DNA of 64,000 nt from Pardosa pseudoannulata (lineage: Eukaryota; Arthropoda; Arachnida; Araneae; Lycosidae). Where the stretch lies: positions 19,205,234-19,269,233 of the forward strand of contig CM063500.1 in assembly GCA_032207245.1 (NCBI GenBank), in the 5' to 3' direction. The notes beneath the pieces are model-generated. The model had not been told where the DNA came from. It searched no databases and saw only the letters and a list, made by a program, of their open reading frames with translations. Position 1 is the stretch's first letter. Every line of letters begins with the position of its first letter. Both the position numbers and the translations under genes were made by a program. Positions 37,963-48,879 of the stretch are shown piece by piece.

Positions 37963-38864
37963 CCCTTTTTATCCTGGCGGTACTTATAAGTACCGCTTCA
38001 ATCAAACACCTATATATTCCTAATAAAGCCGTTTTTCCTGACGGTACTCACAAGGACATGAATGATGCAGTTCCTACAGCAGAAAAGAAATGACAGCACC
38101 AATCAGGAATCCTTTTTATTCGCATAGTAGGGATTTTATAATTGGCGTGCTGCATTCGAAGGTCATTTTGTGGTAGAGTTGATACACGTGTTGTTCAATT
38201 GAGTAAATTTAGTGGTTTATTACCAGTTATTTGGTACTATTATTTTTTAGAGACTTCTATACTTCGCAGGTAAGCATTTCATTTGTTTTATTCATAATTT
38301 AATATTTTATTTTCTATCATAGAGTCAAAAATATATGTTGGTACTAGAAAGTACCAGCTGCAAAATTAACTACTAAAATACAGTAAAAATTAATTTTCTT
38401 TTTTCTATGATTATTCTCCATTAAAACTTATCTAATGATGCAAAAACGCAGTAAGAAAGTTGATGGTAAATTAATTCAGGATATAAAGGCTTTAAAGCCC
38501 GGCCCTACTTTATTTTTCTTAGATCCCTACAAAATGTTAACCAAATACTCTTTATATATATTAAAACAAGTATGGTTTTAACTTTGAATTTAGTGTTCAT
38601 TTAGATTATTAACTTCAATTTACATTTTAGAGACCAATTTTTTTTTCGAAAATTTACCTTATATGCAATGGAATATTTCTTATAAATTGACTATTCAATC
38701 TATCGGCAAAATAATACTAAAAAATGTTCAAAAGAAGTTTTTAAGAAAAAATAATAAGGTAATCAGGGAAGGAAAAACTTAAAATTTATGCTCAAAATAT
38801 TTAAAGTTATTATTAAAGTAAGTTAAAAGAAAGTTGATGGTAAATTAATTCAGGATATAAAGGG
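37963..38864. mobile_element. TTAA-flanked MITE with GGTACTT palindromes
   Basis: Starts CCCTTTTTATCCTGGCGG after TTAA (37959-37962) and ends CAGGATATAAAGGG before TTAA (38865-38868). The subterminal palindrome GCGGTACTTATAAGTACCGC lies at 37977-37996. The right-end module GAAAGTTGATGGTAAATTAA occurs twice (about 38456 and 38830), so the element may carry a duplicated or nested end. No coding. Confidence 0.85.
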
Positions 38865-38868
38865 TTAA

Positions 38869-39567
38869 TTACTTTACATGACTGCTTAATGTAAAAGTAA
38901 TTTAATTTTTTTCAAGTAAGTATATTCATTTGTAGGAATATAAAAACAACTAGAAGCTTAGGGAATAAGAACAACAATTTTAGTTACATGAGTTCCTTTC
39001 GTCATGCAAAATCAATACATGGTACTTTACCTTCCATAAAGTAGTCAACTAACTAGTTAATGGTTTAGGGTGAAAACTACATGAAATTCCCCTAGAATTT
39101 TTTTAATTAATACTTTCTTAATCCATGGTGTAAATATTAATAAAATTCATACAATTATGTCTATTAAAATAACTATACAATCTCTACGTAAATAAATTTG
39201 CAAAACTTTCAGATTTACATTATCTGACGACAGTTTTGCGACTTGCTTCTACCGACATATGAGAAGAAGTAACATAATCTACTGATCGTATATTAAAATT
39301 GAACGTCATAGTTCAGATTAGTCTCTTGGAAGTTTAACTTTGACCTTGGTTTTCGTGCTTTATCTGATTGCTGTAATTTTATAGATTCAGTCTCATAAAA
39401 GACGATTGATGTTATCGCACAATGGACAGAGTTTCTGGCCATCTTTCAAACTCGAGAGGGAAAATTTTCAATAGTCCATCACTGTGAGTCCACCTCTCGT
39501 GTCGAATTTCAGATATAAGAAGCGATAAATAGTTCTTTGGAACTGTAATCAGATGCTATCTATGTCC
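38869..39567 (-). other. Region immediately 3' of the homeobox stop codon, presumed 3' UTR and flank
   Basis: Single-copy as far as I can see. The transcript end cannot be fixed from sequence. Confidence 0.4.
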
Positions 39568-39759
39568 TCATCTTGGCAAAGATTTTTCTATTTGCTGATG
39601 CTGACTTCTGATGGCCATCCTGTTGACATGGACGGGAATAGGAACAACAATTTTAGGTCCATTATTTCCGTTACTAGAACCAATTCTCCCTGATGCAAGT
39701 CCGGCTTTAACTCGCTTCCATTTGGCCCGTCTGTTTTGGAACCAAATTTTTACTTGAAC
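39568..39759 (-). CDS. unpg: Gbx/unplugged homeobox gene, terminal coding exon (homeodomain recognition helix and C-terminus)
   Basis: Encodes 63 residues and a TGA stop (39568-39570). It opens directly with VQVKIWFQNRRAKWKRVKAG, homeodomain residues 43-60 plus two, holding W48, F49, Q50, N51 and R53 of the recognition helix. Gln50 is the Antennapedia-type specificity residue. After the homeodomain come a short Gly/Ser/Asn linker and the motif PKIVVPIPVHVNRMAIRSQH, which is diagnostic of Gbx proteins, ending IEKSLPR. The acceptor is TCTATTTACAG|GTT (G at 39760), and joining to the exon at 45558 is in frame with no residue missing. A degenerate Tc1-like transposon lies only 57 bp outside this acceptor, inside the intron. 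No strong AATAAA signal is obvious close downstream; an ATTAAA on the minus strand near 39102-39107 is a weak candidate. No premature stop or frameshift is visible, so the gene looks functional. Confidence 0.95.
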   Translation of the reverse strand, partial: VQVKIWFQNRRAKWKRVKAGLASGRIGSSNGNNGPKIVVPIPVHVNRMAIRSQHQQIEKSLPR

Positions 39760-39816
39760 CTGTAAATAGAAAATAATTCAGTAAGACAGGTATACTAACT
39801 ATCACAGTAACAACTA

Positions 39817-40694
39817 CACTCAAGAGCTAAAACGTTATGACCACCCCTACATTTGGCAATGAACTCTCCTGGATGACATGAAAAACACGTGATCAGGTGG
39901 AAGTGGTATTTAACTGCTGCTGGAAAGTCTGAAGAATCATTCTTTCACTTACTTCTGTGTGTCATGGGAAATGCTGAGGATCTAAGCGATTTTGATAGAG
40001 GGCAGATTGTAATGGCTCAAAGGCTAAGCACAAGTATTTCCGAAACTACACGACTCGTGGGTTGTTCGCGATCTACAGTTGTTAGTACTTATGCAAAGTG
40101 GATGAATGACGGTGAAACCAGCAGTAGACGACATGGTGTTGGATGCCTACTCGCTGTCAAAGAAAATGGGCGACGGAGACTGTCTGGCATGGTGAAGCAA
40201 AACCGGCGGGGTTATGCTTTGGGGGACGTTCTCTAGGGCGTCTATGAGACCGTGGTTGCGGTAGAGAAGACCATGAATGTTACAGGGTATCTGAACATCA
40301 TTGCGGACCAGTTGCACCCTCACATGGCCTCTGTTTTTCCAGCTGGAAATGGAATGTTCCATCAGGACAACGCCCGTGTCACAAGACTAAAATTGTGTTG
40401 GAGTGTTTCCAGGAACATGATGATGAATTCATGTTAATGTCCTGCCGCCTAACTCACCGGATTTCAGTCCGATAGAACACATTTGGGATGTCATGGGACG
40501 GCAGCTTCAAAGACCACCAATTCGCAATATCTCGGATTTGCGTAACCGTTACTTAAACATCTGGTACAATCGGTTTCCGGCTATCTACCAAGGAATTGTG
40601 GCATCCATGCCAAGGCGGGTTAAAGCTGTGTTGCGCTCCAAAGGTGGGCCAACTCATTATTGGCAGGTGGTCATCATGTTTTGGCTCTTAAGTG
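39817..40694 (+). mobile_element. Degenerate Tc1-like DNA transposon in the homeobox gene intron
   Basis: Inverted ends of about 30 bp (CACTCAAGAGCTAAAACGTT at the left; its relaxed reverse complement at the right, ending CTCTTAAGTG) are flanked by the TA dinucleotides at 39815-39816 and 40695-40696, the Tc1/mariner target. At 878 bp it is shorter than a full Tc1 element (about 1.3 kb), because the central part of the transposase gene is missing. It lies in the intron on the strand opposite to the host gene. Confidence 0.9.
39964..40670 (+). pseudogene. Tc1-like transposase, internally deleted and frameshifted
   Basis: The N-terminal part reads [20 protein letters not shown], followed by [19 protein letters not shown], a Tc1-type paired-like helix-turn-helix. 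The C-terminal part reads FHQDNARVTR and, in another frame, NVLPPNSPDFSPIEHIWDVM, the region carrying the second and third catalytic acidic residues of DDE transposases. The first catalytic Asp region is gone, and stop codons and frame changes break the rest, so no active enzyme can be made. Confidence 0.9.
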
Positions 40695-41811
40695 TACTTC
40701 AGACAGTGTACATCATGAAAATCATTAACTTACAAATCTTTCGCTCCAATACTTTACAATTTCCTTTTTACTTTACTAGTTAAAACTGCATTTTATTCAC
40801 ATAAAGATTAATTGCAATAAAATCTTATTCAAAACAAAGAAATTTCTTTTACTTCAACGCAATGACTATTGAATCGTATATATATTCCCCATCCTACAGC
40901 AGATTTCCCTTTTAATCTATAAATAGTTGTTATTACCATGTTAAATTGGTATCTCAGAAACAATAGATGCTTTTACGTGACTAACGTGCTATCCGGTTTG
41001 AATACATCGCTCTGTGTCTCAACTGCCGAAGTAAATGAACGAATTATTGCATGATGGCTCTCGGGTGCATTTTCCACTTTCACTTGGTTGCTGAACAATG
41101 ATTCTGCTGTGCTATTTTTCCCACCAACTTATGTAAGCTGAACAGAAACGTCCTTGGACGTAAGAAATAATCAGACATAAAAATTTTATATGACGTAATT
41201 GAAGTAAAAATTGTATCAAAATTAAATGCACTTTAATATTTATAATGATAATCACGAATTTGCATCTTACAAGGAGCAATTTTCTCTCACCGTTGGCTTA
41301 ACTAGAGATATATAATTTTACTACTTACGTGAAACTATTTAAAAATGAAGAAAATTGAAGCGAAAATTTCCCTCCAATTTTCTATATCTCTCAAATTTTG
41401 AAAGCAGTATAAAACTAGAACTTACAACATGTCATTCATAAAATACAGCAAATACTTTAAAAAGTTATGGACAAAGGTTTTCAGTTTAAAGCGTATAACC
41501 ATTATAAAAGCCGAATTAACGTGTATCAGGTATTTTTCTATGCATAAAACTATGTTTAAAATATTTAGGGGTTATTCTCAAGTTAGTCTAAATATCTGTA
41601 TTTAAATTTACTATTCTTTAGTAATACATTATAAAGCACGCTTTTACAGTTATAGAAGATATATTTTTATTAAATGCCTCACATATATTGTGTTACTACG
41701 TTGCATTTGAAAACAATAAAAATATTGAAAATTTAATTGTACTGTATACAACATAATTCATGTAAGTGCACTCATATATAAATATATCTGCACTAATATA
41801 CAATTATTAAA

Positions 41812-41985
41812 ATTGGTTGGATAGGAATTCTACGGCCTACTTTTTGCAACACGAGGGCTAATGAGACCGCGACCTACTACTTAAAGCCGAATGACTACGA
41901 ACATCCTCGTTACAGTGGGATTCGAACCCACGAATTTCAGTACTGAATATTAATGCCCTGAACATTCGGTTACCTTCCGACACAA
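41812..41985 (-). repeat. tRNA-derived SINE in the homeobox gene intron
   Basis: Box B-like GGGTTCGAATCCCAC on the minus strand, then a body with GTAGGTCGCGGTCTCATTAG and CGTGTTGCAAAAAGTAGGCC. Same orientation as the host gene, so the box A/B promoter is sense to the intron. Confidence 0.78.
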
Positions 41986-42563
41986 TTATTAAGAAGAGTG
42001 TGGTTTTGATTATAACTATAGCATTTCTTCTATACCATAAAATAATATATGAATGCTAAAAATTCCTTTTGATTCTTTCGGGTTTTTTTTTTTTTATTTG
42101 TATCAGAGAAATATTTTTCCTAAATTGAAGAATTTTTATTCATTATGATTTAAGTGCTACTAAAAATAAAAGTATCATTTAAACACACTTATTTTTTACA
42201 TCGTAGATATTTTTAATGGCATAGATAGTTATAACGATACATTAACTTCATTATCAGTTACATGAAGAGCTTAGATATCTGCAGAAGCCGATTTTTACAG
42301 ATTTCCCTTAACTTTAATTTGTGATTATACTTATACTAAGATAGAATTTCAAAAAAGGTTTTTATGAAAATCTTGAAGATTAAAGAAGGGAGTTCTGTTT
42401 ATAAAATTTTCCGATTTTTCATTGCCGAGTATTTATGTACAGAGAAATGAAAAAGTAGCGTTCTTTTCTTGAGTTCAAAAATTTGATTGTCTTTTAAAAT
42501 TAGATTTTCAATGAAAAATAAAAAGTGAAAACTAGGCACTCGTTATTAAGGCGTTAGGTATCT

Positions 42564-42598
<35 letters not shown>

Positions 42599-42617
42599 AA
42601 AAAAAAAAAAAAAAAAT
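42564..42617. repeat. Poly-A tract
   Basis: Two nearly pure A runs separated by TCTG, possibly a retroelement tail. Confidence 0.9.
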
Positions 42618-42673
42618 TTGAAAAAATCCAAATTTGAATTCGCAATCTTGGGATAACTTCTCCATTAACATAA

Positions 42674-42824
42674 CACATTGTTTACGGGTACATTTCGCAG
42701 TAGAATTGTACAGGGGGCGGGCGTTTTACGTGTAAATTTAGTTGTTCAGTTAAATCTCAATAGATTGAAAATTATTTAATTTTTTAACCAACTTTTCGTA
42801 TTTTATATTGAAAAATATAAACAA

Positions 42825-42858
<34 letters not shown>

Positions 42859-43195
42859 AATATATATATATAAATATAAATACAAGTATAAATATATAAT
42901 ATATAAATATACATATATATATAATATTTTTGAAAGGATAAATAAAAAGTTAATTTTAAATCTAAATTGATTTTTTAATCAACCTTCCCGTTCTGTGGTT
43001 CCGCATCGACTGATGTAAAAACTAGTTTTTATTTGTCTAAATTTTTCCAGAATCTATGTAGTAGACAAGAACATTCGGCTTCGTTTTCCTGTATATATAT
43101 TTTTGTACCCACAAACAAACTATGTTGTTACACTAACCCGCGTTCAAGTATCAATCGTCAAAAAATGCACTAGTACTTGTCCCGCATACAATGTG
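42674..43195. mobile_element. Second copy of the CACATTGT-ended TTAA element, in the homeobox gene intron
   Basis: CACATTGTTTACGGGTAC at the left (flank ATAA, one change from TTAA) and CCCGCATACAATGTG then TTAA (43196-43199) at the right. Inverted relative of 36871-37715. It has gained a TA microsatellite (about 42826-42925). Confidence 0.87.
42826..42925. repeat. TA microsatellite within the TTAA element
   Basis: TA and TATAAATA repeats absent from the related copy at 36871. Confidence 0.9.
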
Positions 43196-43984
43196 TTAAC
43201 ATTAGCTTCGTAACATCGGAGGCTCACTACAGAGACGCCTTAAAATTTGCTTTGTAAATCAATCTAGGCCGAAGAACTCTTTCATCTAAACTGAAATGGT
43301 TTTGACAGAAGCACAAAATTGTTATCATTTGTGTTAATTTATATTATAAAGAAAATGCCTGTTGTTTATTTTAATCCCATACGATCAATCAGAATTTCTT
43401 GAATTCCCCATCTTGAATCAAATTAAACTTTAAAAATGCTCATTGGAGAACATAAGATTTTGTAACTATACATTTCAAACCTATAAATGCATTATCTTAA
43501 CTATAATATGTACAGCAACAAACTCTTATAATCAGTTGGTGTATTGTTTGTTGAATATCTTTGAGCCGTAGAGTTAAGTTCTAAACAGAAATTAAAATTC
43601 GACCATTGCATAGTTACTGGTGTGATACACTAAACTACTTTTTATCATTTTTTCAATAAAGAATATAATATTTTAAATATATTTTTTGTGAAGCCAGTAT
43701 AACACCCAAAGAAGAATTTTCCAAAAAAAAAAAATAAAGAATTTCCGTTCCTCCTTTACATGTTTAAAAAATTATAAATATAATGTTATGGGTATGACAG
43801 TTGTCACATCTGTGACAGCATATTTATAATTTTGGTTTTAATTATTTTAGTTTAATTATTTTTGGTTTTAATTAATTCAGTTTAATTAACTTTCATGAAT
43901 TTCAAATGACAATAGTAACGAAAGTAAAGTCGAGTTTAATATGAGTGGCTTTATATTAACTCAAAAACAAAATAATGATGAATA

Positions 43985-44200
43985 TCTAGACTGATTTTTT
44001 CCATAGTGGAAAGGAGCTTAAATCTAGTGCTTATATACGTGTCCTATTAAATAATGTAATAGTGGTGAACAGTCAAATCGTTTATCGCAAGCTACTAGTA
44101 GTTCGTGAGGAAATTTTCGGTAGTGCCCGCTCAAGTTGTCTAATTTGTTGTACTCAGAAATTTACTGCATCTTTAAAACAACTTTCATCAATCTCTTAAA
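43985..44200 (+). repeat. Direct repeat, copy A, in the homeobox gene intron
   Basis: CTAGACTGATTTTTTCCATA to AACTTTCATCAATCTCTTA. Copy B is in two parts, 44684-44775 and 45286-45465, because a LINE fragment interrupts it. Shared text includes AGCTACTAGTAGTTCGTGAG and TCCTATTAAATAATGTAATA. Confidence 0.85.
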
Positions 44201-44201
44201 A

Positions 44202-44683
44202 CAGGAATGGACAAACTTTTTCTGCCGTGGGCCATAAATCGAAAGAAAATAAGTTTGGCGGGCCACGATAAATTTTTCTAAAATTTTAAAAACAATACAC
44301 AAGTACTTAACGGTTTAAATATGTTAATAAGATAAATGAAATTGCGATTTCATTTTTAAAAGTTCCTTTTACTGAGGTTCGAAGTGAGATGTACTGATTT
44401 TAAGGACGATGCTAAATGCTCATCTGTCAGTCTACTTCTGAAATTATTCTTTCTATGGTTCAAGGTTGAAAACACTTGTTCACATATAAGAAGCAAATAT
44501 ACCGCTGATCTTCTGGGCGTGAGATAATAAATTTGGGATATAATATTTAAGCAAAGTAGAAAAGGAGATGGATATATAATGTATAAATACATATTTCTTT
44601 TAATTTGCCGCGGACCGGAAACTTAAAATTCTATCCTCGGGCCGGATAAAACCTTCCGGTGGGTAGTAATTTTTCCATCCCTG
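44202..44683 (-). mobile_element. hAT element remnant in the homeobox gene intron
   Basis: Ends CAGGAATGGACAAAC and its reverse-complement counterpart ending CCATCCCTG are followed inward by GGGCC-rich sequence, as in the copy at 5587. The minus strand (44356-44592) encodes ICEQVFSTLNHRKNNFRSRL and TDEHLASSLK, the hAT dimerisation domain. No 8-bp target duplication is visible, and instead the element lies between two direct repeats (43985 and 44684). Confidence 0.85.
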
Positions 44684-45465
44684 ATCTAGACTGATTTTTC
44701 CCATACTGAAAAGGAGCTTAGATCTAGTGCTTATATTCGTGTCCTATTAAATAATGTAATAGTGGTGAACAGCCAAATAAAATCTAAGCTCCTTTGCATC
44801 AATACAAAAATAAACCTATACAAAATCCTTATAAGACCGATCATTTTATATGCCAGTGAGACATGGGCAATTAACAAAACAGAAGAAAAAATGCTACTCA
44901 TTTTTGAAAGAAAAATCCATCGGTCAATATTTGGAGCAGTAAAGGAAAATAATACATGGAGAGGTTTATATAACCATTAATTGTATACTAAATACAGACA
45001 ACCTAACATTTTGAGAGATATTAAATCCAACAGAATTAGATGGCTGGGACATGTTTTCAGACGAGCAGATTTGGACCCAGTTAAAAAAATTAACTTTTTC
45101 AAAGATTAAGGGTACAAAAAGAAGAGGTAGACAAGGTGGTTGGATTGTGTGGAAAAAGATTTGGAGATCTTGGGTATTAATAGATGGAGAAACATTGCAA
45201 AAAGTCTTGCCGTTTGGAGGAAGCAGACATAGAAAGCCTTAGCCTGTACCAGGCTATAGCGCTGCTGAAGAAGAATAATAATTATGAAGTACTAGTGAAG
45301 AGTCAAATCGTTGATCACAAGCTACTAGTAGTTCGTGAGGAAATTTTCGGTACTGCCCACTGAAGTTGTCTAATTTACTGTTAGTCATAGACATTTACTG
45401 CCCTCAAAAAATTTACTGTATCTTTAAAACAACTTTCATCAAGCTCTCAAAATATTTGGTTTAAA
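44684..45465 (+). repeat. Direct repeat, copy B, interrupted by a LINE 3' end
   Basis: The first part, ATCTAGACTGATTTTTCCC, begins right at the end of the hAT remnant. The second part (from AGAGTCAAATCGTTGATC) resumes after the LINE tail. See copy A at 43985. Confidence 0.83.
44775..45285 (+). mobile_element. 5'-truncated LINE (non-LTR retrotransposon) 3' end
   Basis: The plus strand encodes LYKILIRPIILYASETWAIN, then LLIFERKIHRSIFGAV and, after a stop, NRIRWLGHVFRRADLDP and RGRQGG. This is the post-reverse-transcriptase region typical of LINE ORF2 C-termini. It ends in an A/T-rich AAGAAGAATAATAATTATG tail. The sequence on either side (TAGTGGTGAACAGCCAAAT before and TAGTGAAGAGTCAAATCG after) matches one continuous stretch in the related repeat at 44050-44100, which gives the empty site and an imperfect target duplication. 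Confidence 0.85.
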
Positions 45466-45557
45466 AAACAAAAGGTACCCTAGGCATTAATGAGTTAATT
45501 ATCAATTGAACTGAGAAGACAGATGTTTGTTTCTCAGAATAGCTGAGTATTCCTTAC

Positions 45558-45844
45558 CTCGCTGAGCTTCAGTGCATGTGCGATCTGTGACCTCTCGGTA
45601 AGGGACAGGTATTTCTTTGCGTGGAACTCTTTCTCCAGTTCCAGGAGCTGCTCGCTGGTGAAGGCCGTACGTCTCCTGCGACCCGCTTTGCCACCTTCCC
45701 CGGTCCGGTCTTGCGACTTGCCGTCGCCCTGGGACTCGTCTGCTTCTTCCGGTGACAGGGAGTGCTCGTCACTCATGTCATCGTCCAGCGTGGTGACATC
45801 GGGGCTTGACGCGGAATCGCGCGTCGTGCTGTGACCAGTGGGAC
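45558..45844 (-). CDS. unpg: Gbx/unplugged homeobox gene, internal exon (N-terminal 42 residues of the homeodomain)
   Basis: Homeodomain transcription factor of the Gbx/unplugged family, a nuclear DNA-binding protein; family members act in brain regionalisation and neural patterning. This exon encodes 95 full codons plus two bases of a split codon. It begins with a Ser/Asp/Glu-rich acidic linker (with [17 protein letters not shown]), then a GKAGRRRR basic arm, then homeodomain residues 1-42 (45683 down to 45558) with [20 protein letters not shown] and [21 protein letters not shown]8, L16 and F20 of the homeodomain core are present. The 3' acceptor is CATCCGTTTCAG|GT (phase 1) and the donor is GAG|GTAAGG (phase 0). 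The coding frame runs out of sense past the donor, which supports that boundary. GC content is clearly higher than in the surroundings. The exon upstream was not found in the window. One residue, Ala in FHAKKY, is Cys in the vertebrate proteins as I recall them. Gbx identity is near certain from the homeodomain plus the next exon. Confidence 0.95.
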
Positions 45845-45877
45845 CTGAAACGGATGCAAATAACAGTGTCTTAACTT

Positions 45878-46503
45878 GTTTGTTAATACCAATTTGCATA
45901 CAATGATTGATGATCTTTATTTTAACTAATGATTATACCCAAGATTTCGTTGAATATAATAAAGTGATAGAATGAAATGCTGATAATGTGGATTACAAGT
46001 TTGAATATTAAGATGCATCGACGCGAAAATAAAATATTACAGCATTGGTGTTCATAAGCGTGGGAAAACACATTTCCAAAAGGACAAAAATATTACCACA
46101 TTCAAAAGTATTCCATCTAAACGGAGTTGGGGGAAATAAAAAAGAGCAGAATGATTAAACTTCTTTTCCGTTATTTATTAATACCAATCCTCCGTTTGTT
46201 AATACCAATTTGCATACAATGATAGGTAATTTTTATTTTAACTAATCATTATACTCAAGGTTTCATTGAATATAATAGATTGATAGAATCATGCTGATAA
46301 TGTTGATTACAAGTTTGAATATATAAATGCATCGGCGAGAAAAAGGAATATTACAGCATTAATGCTCATAAGCGTGGGAAAAACACATTTCGAGAAGGAC
46401 AAACAGATTACCACATTCGAAGGTATTTCATTTAAACGGAGTTGGGGGAAATAAAAAGGAACAGGTCTATAGGACGATCACACTTCTTTTCCTTTATTTA
46501 TTT
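45878..46503. repeat. Tandem duplication (about 315 bp units) upstream of the homeobox exon
   Basis: TTTGTTAATACCAATTTGCA begins both units (45878 and about 46196). They share GCTGATAATGT(G/T)GATTACAA, ATAAGCGTGGGAAAA and AAACGGAGTTGGGGGAAATA. The first unit starts 34 bp from the exon acceptor, inside the intron. Confidence 0.88.
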
Positions 46504-47440
46504 GACATGAAAGATTTCAGAAATATGTTGTTTTCAATGTATTTGACAGACTATCATTTGAAACTTCAACAATTTTCAGAGATATTTACAACATTCTGTG
46601 ACATATGATTATCTGTACCATTTTAGTACACCTCTTCACCAAACTTGGGTATAAAAATGCCGCATACGAAATTTGCTTTTGCAAGGAAAGATGTACGTAT
46701 TTAATGCTATCTGTCTACTTTATTTATTTGTTTATTTTTGAAGAATGTGGGAATGTGGTTTTCTTAAAAGAACTTGCTTCTGTATGAGTGAATAAAGAAA
46801 GGAATATTTCTATATGAACCTGCTTCATATTACAACTAGGGGAACCGAGCATCATTTTTTTAAACGAAGCTAACGATACAGACATTATCCTAACACCTTA
46901 ACAAAGCTGTGAACCTGTTACTCATTTAGCACAAGCCGAGGAGTACGTGTAGCTTAAGGTATGCTACGGTAGCGAGTAACATTACCCCAGCTGTGTTCTC
47001 GTAATTTAGAAGCAGGGACCAAACAGAAGACCCCCAGGCTTAGCTTGCAACCCCCAGAGGTATTGATTGAGAACTTCGAGGGCTTTGTGACCACGAACAT
47101 ATTTTACGGGAACAGAGCATCGTGAAGTATTTTGATTTTCAATTTTTTATCCCTCAGATGAATTCAATCCTTTTTTATTTGCCCCATTTATAAGTCAAAT
47201 AATGTTTACAAATTTATTAATCCTAAATCCGTGACATGAATTTTACTTCCAGATTAATGGAAATAACACCTTTTCAATCAGTCTGCTCGTTGTAAACATG
47301 TTCCGAAAAGCATTGGTCGTAAAACTGTCGTATATATTATAATTTTTTCATACATTGTAACAAACATAGTATCCATTCCAATCCTTTTTCCCTGTTATAT
47401 TGACATCAGGTTCTTTTTTTTCATAATATTGCACTGAATA
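46504..47440. other. Single-copy sequence upstream of the visible homeobox exons
   Basis: Moderate GC near 46900-47110; no exon recognised. Confidence 0.4.

Positions 47441-47521
<81 letters not shown>
47441..47521. repeat. (TA)n(TG)n microsatellite
   Basis: TA run then TG run at the edge of the dispersed repeat copy 2. Confidence 0.97.
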
Positions 47522-47522
<1 letters not shown>

Positions 47523-47950
47523 AAGGAAAAGTAAACTAGATCGGGAAACTAATGTAGCAGAGCAAAAGACCCCGTGTCCCTTTGCTTTCCCGTTCTTAAC
47601 CCCTAACCTAAATTGACCGCTGTGGCTGCAGTTCACGCCCTCAGAGAAGGAGGTCTAACTAATTATAACTATATATTGCCCTAGCGGTCAATTTTGGAAA
47701 ATCCCAAACAGAAAGGAAATACACGCTAACGGAGGCAGCTTTTTCTTTGAGATTTATCCTTGAGATTTTTACACAGATTTTAACTGAGATGTTGACCCTA
47801 GTGTTAAGGGTCTTTTACTTATAACTTCATGCTAGCTGACCCCTCAGTTTGTATATGAAGTGAGAACCAGTCCTCCAACGTTCTGGTAATAAAGGTCTTT
47901 CGCTAAAGTGGTGTCATTTTTATGGGCCATGACTGCAACCACCCATCGTG
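47522..47950 (-). repeat. Microsatellite-bracketed dispersed repeat, copy 2
   Basis: Reverse-oriented copy of the 640-1060 repeat. (TA)n(TG)n occupies 47441-47521 at one edge and TA-rich sequence 47955-48024 at the other. Confidence 0.9.
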
Positions 47951-48339
47951 ATATAATTTTATACATATATATATATTTTAAATATAATTTTTTATATATA
48001 TATACGATATTATATATTATACATGCAGTCGTTTAAAACGCAATAAGATTAAAAATTAATCTAACTTCGTTTATAAGACATAGAACGCATCTTCATGAAA
48101 CCTTATACGAAGCTAATATACGACAACCCCGTCGAAGATCGAAAAAAAGCTGAAAACGAGCACTAGAATTTGCTTAAATAGTCCTTTGTGCCGACCAATC
48201 GCTATTACTGAAGTCATGTGGGTGATAACCCACGTATCTCTTTTTTATAGATTATGGAACATTTCTGCTAGCAAACTTAGAATATTCATAGAGTTTCAAT
48301 TATGAAAATAGAACTACGAAACTGATAAAAAAATATATT

Positions 48340-48361
48340 ACACACACAAAAAAACACACAC

Positions 48362-48392
<31 letters not shown>

Positions 48393-48420
48393 TTATATAT
48401 ATTATATATATTATATTTAC
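48340..48420. repeat. CA/TA microsatellite
   Basis: ACACACA-rich start followed by TATATA with TTA interruptions. Confidence 0.9.
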
Positions 48421-48879
48421 AGGAGTGTTCTATGGTTTAAATCTTTTATCAGTTTGCTTATTTCTTTTATTCTAAAACAGAGCAATTTTTAAAATATTTA
48501 TAAACTCTGCAGGATTATGTAAGTGTTTTAAAACTTTCTAATGCATAAAAACATTCAGGTTTTGTTTCATGATACCAAAAGAAACATTTAATAAGATCTG
48601 AAATTGTATTAAGATATCGTAAAGGAATCATATGAATCCATCAAGAACCGCGGAAGAGAAAAAAAAAAAGCAAGAAGCAAGTAATTAGTGTTTAGCTTCC
48701 TTATTATGATAATTACACTCTGGTATAATTTTACTCTTCACTTCCATCTGCCTGCGGTATATCTAGCTTATGTATTGCACATTAAATGTGTTTAAGCTAC
48801 CGTTTATATAATCATTCAATTTTATCACATTATGTAACAACGCATCAACAAGAAATCATATCTGATTTTTCCCCCTTCA

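Larger units (their letters stand above)
39760..45557 (-). other. unpg: Gbx/unplugged intron splitting the homeodomain (5.8 kb)
   Basis: Intron between homeodomain residues 42 and 43 (phase 0), GT donor at 45557 and AG acceptor at 39760. It has accumulated a Tc1-like element, a SINE, poly-A tracts, a TTAA element, a hAT fragment and a LINE 3' end, each listed separately. The next intron upstream begins at 45845 and holds a tandem duplication. Confidence 0.9.

Noticed and set aside
45569..45772. 67-codon minus frame overlapping the homeobox exon
   Set aside because: Shifted-frame shadow of the homeobox coding sequence.
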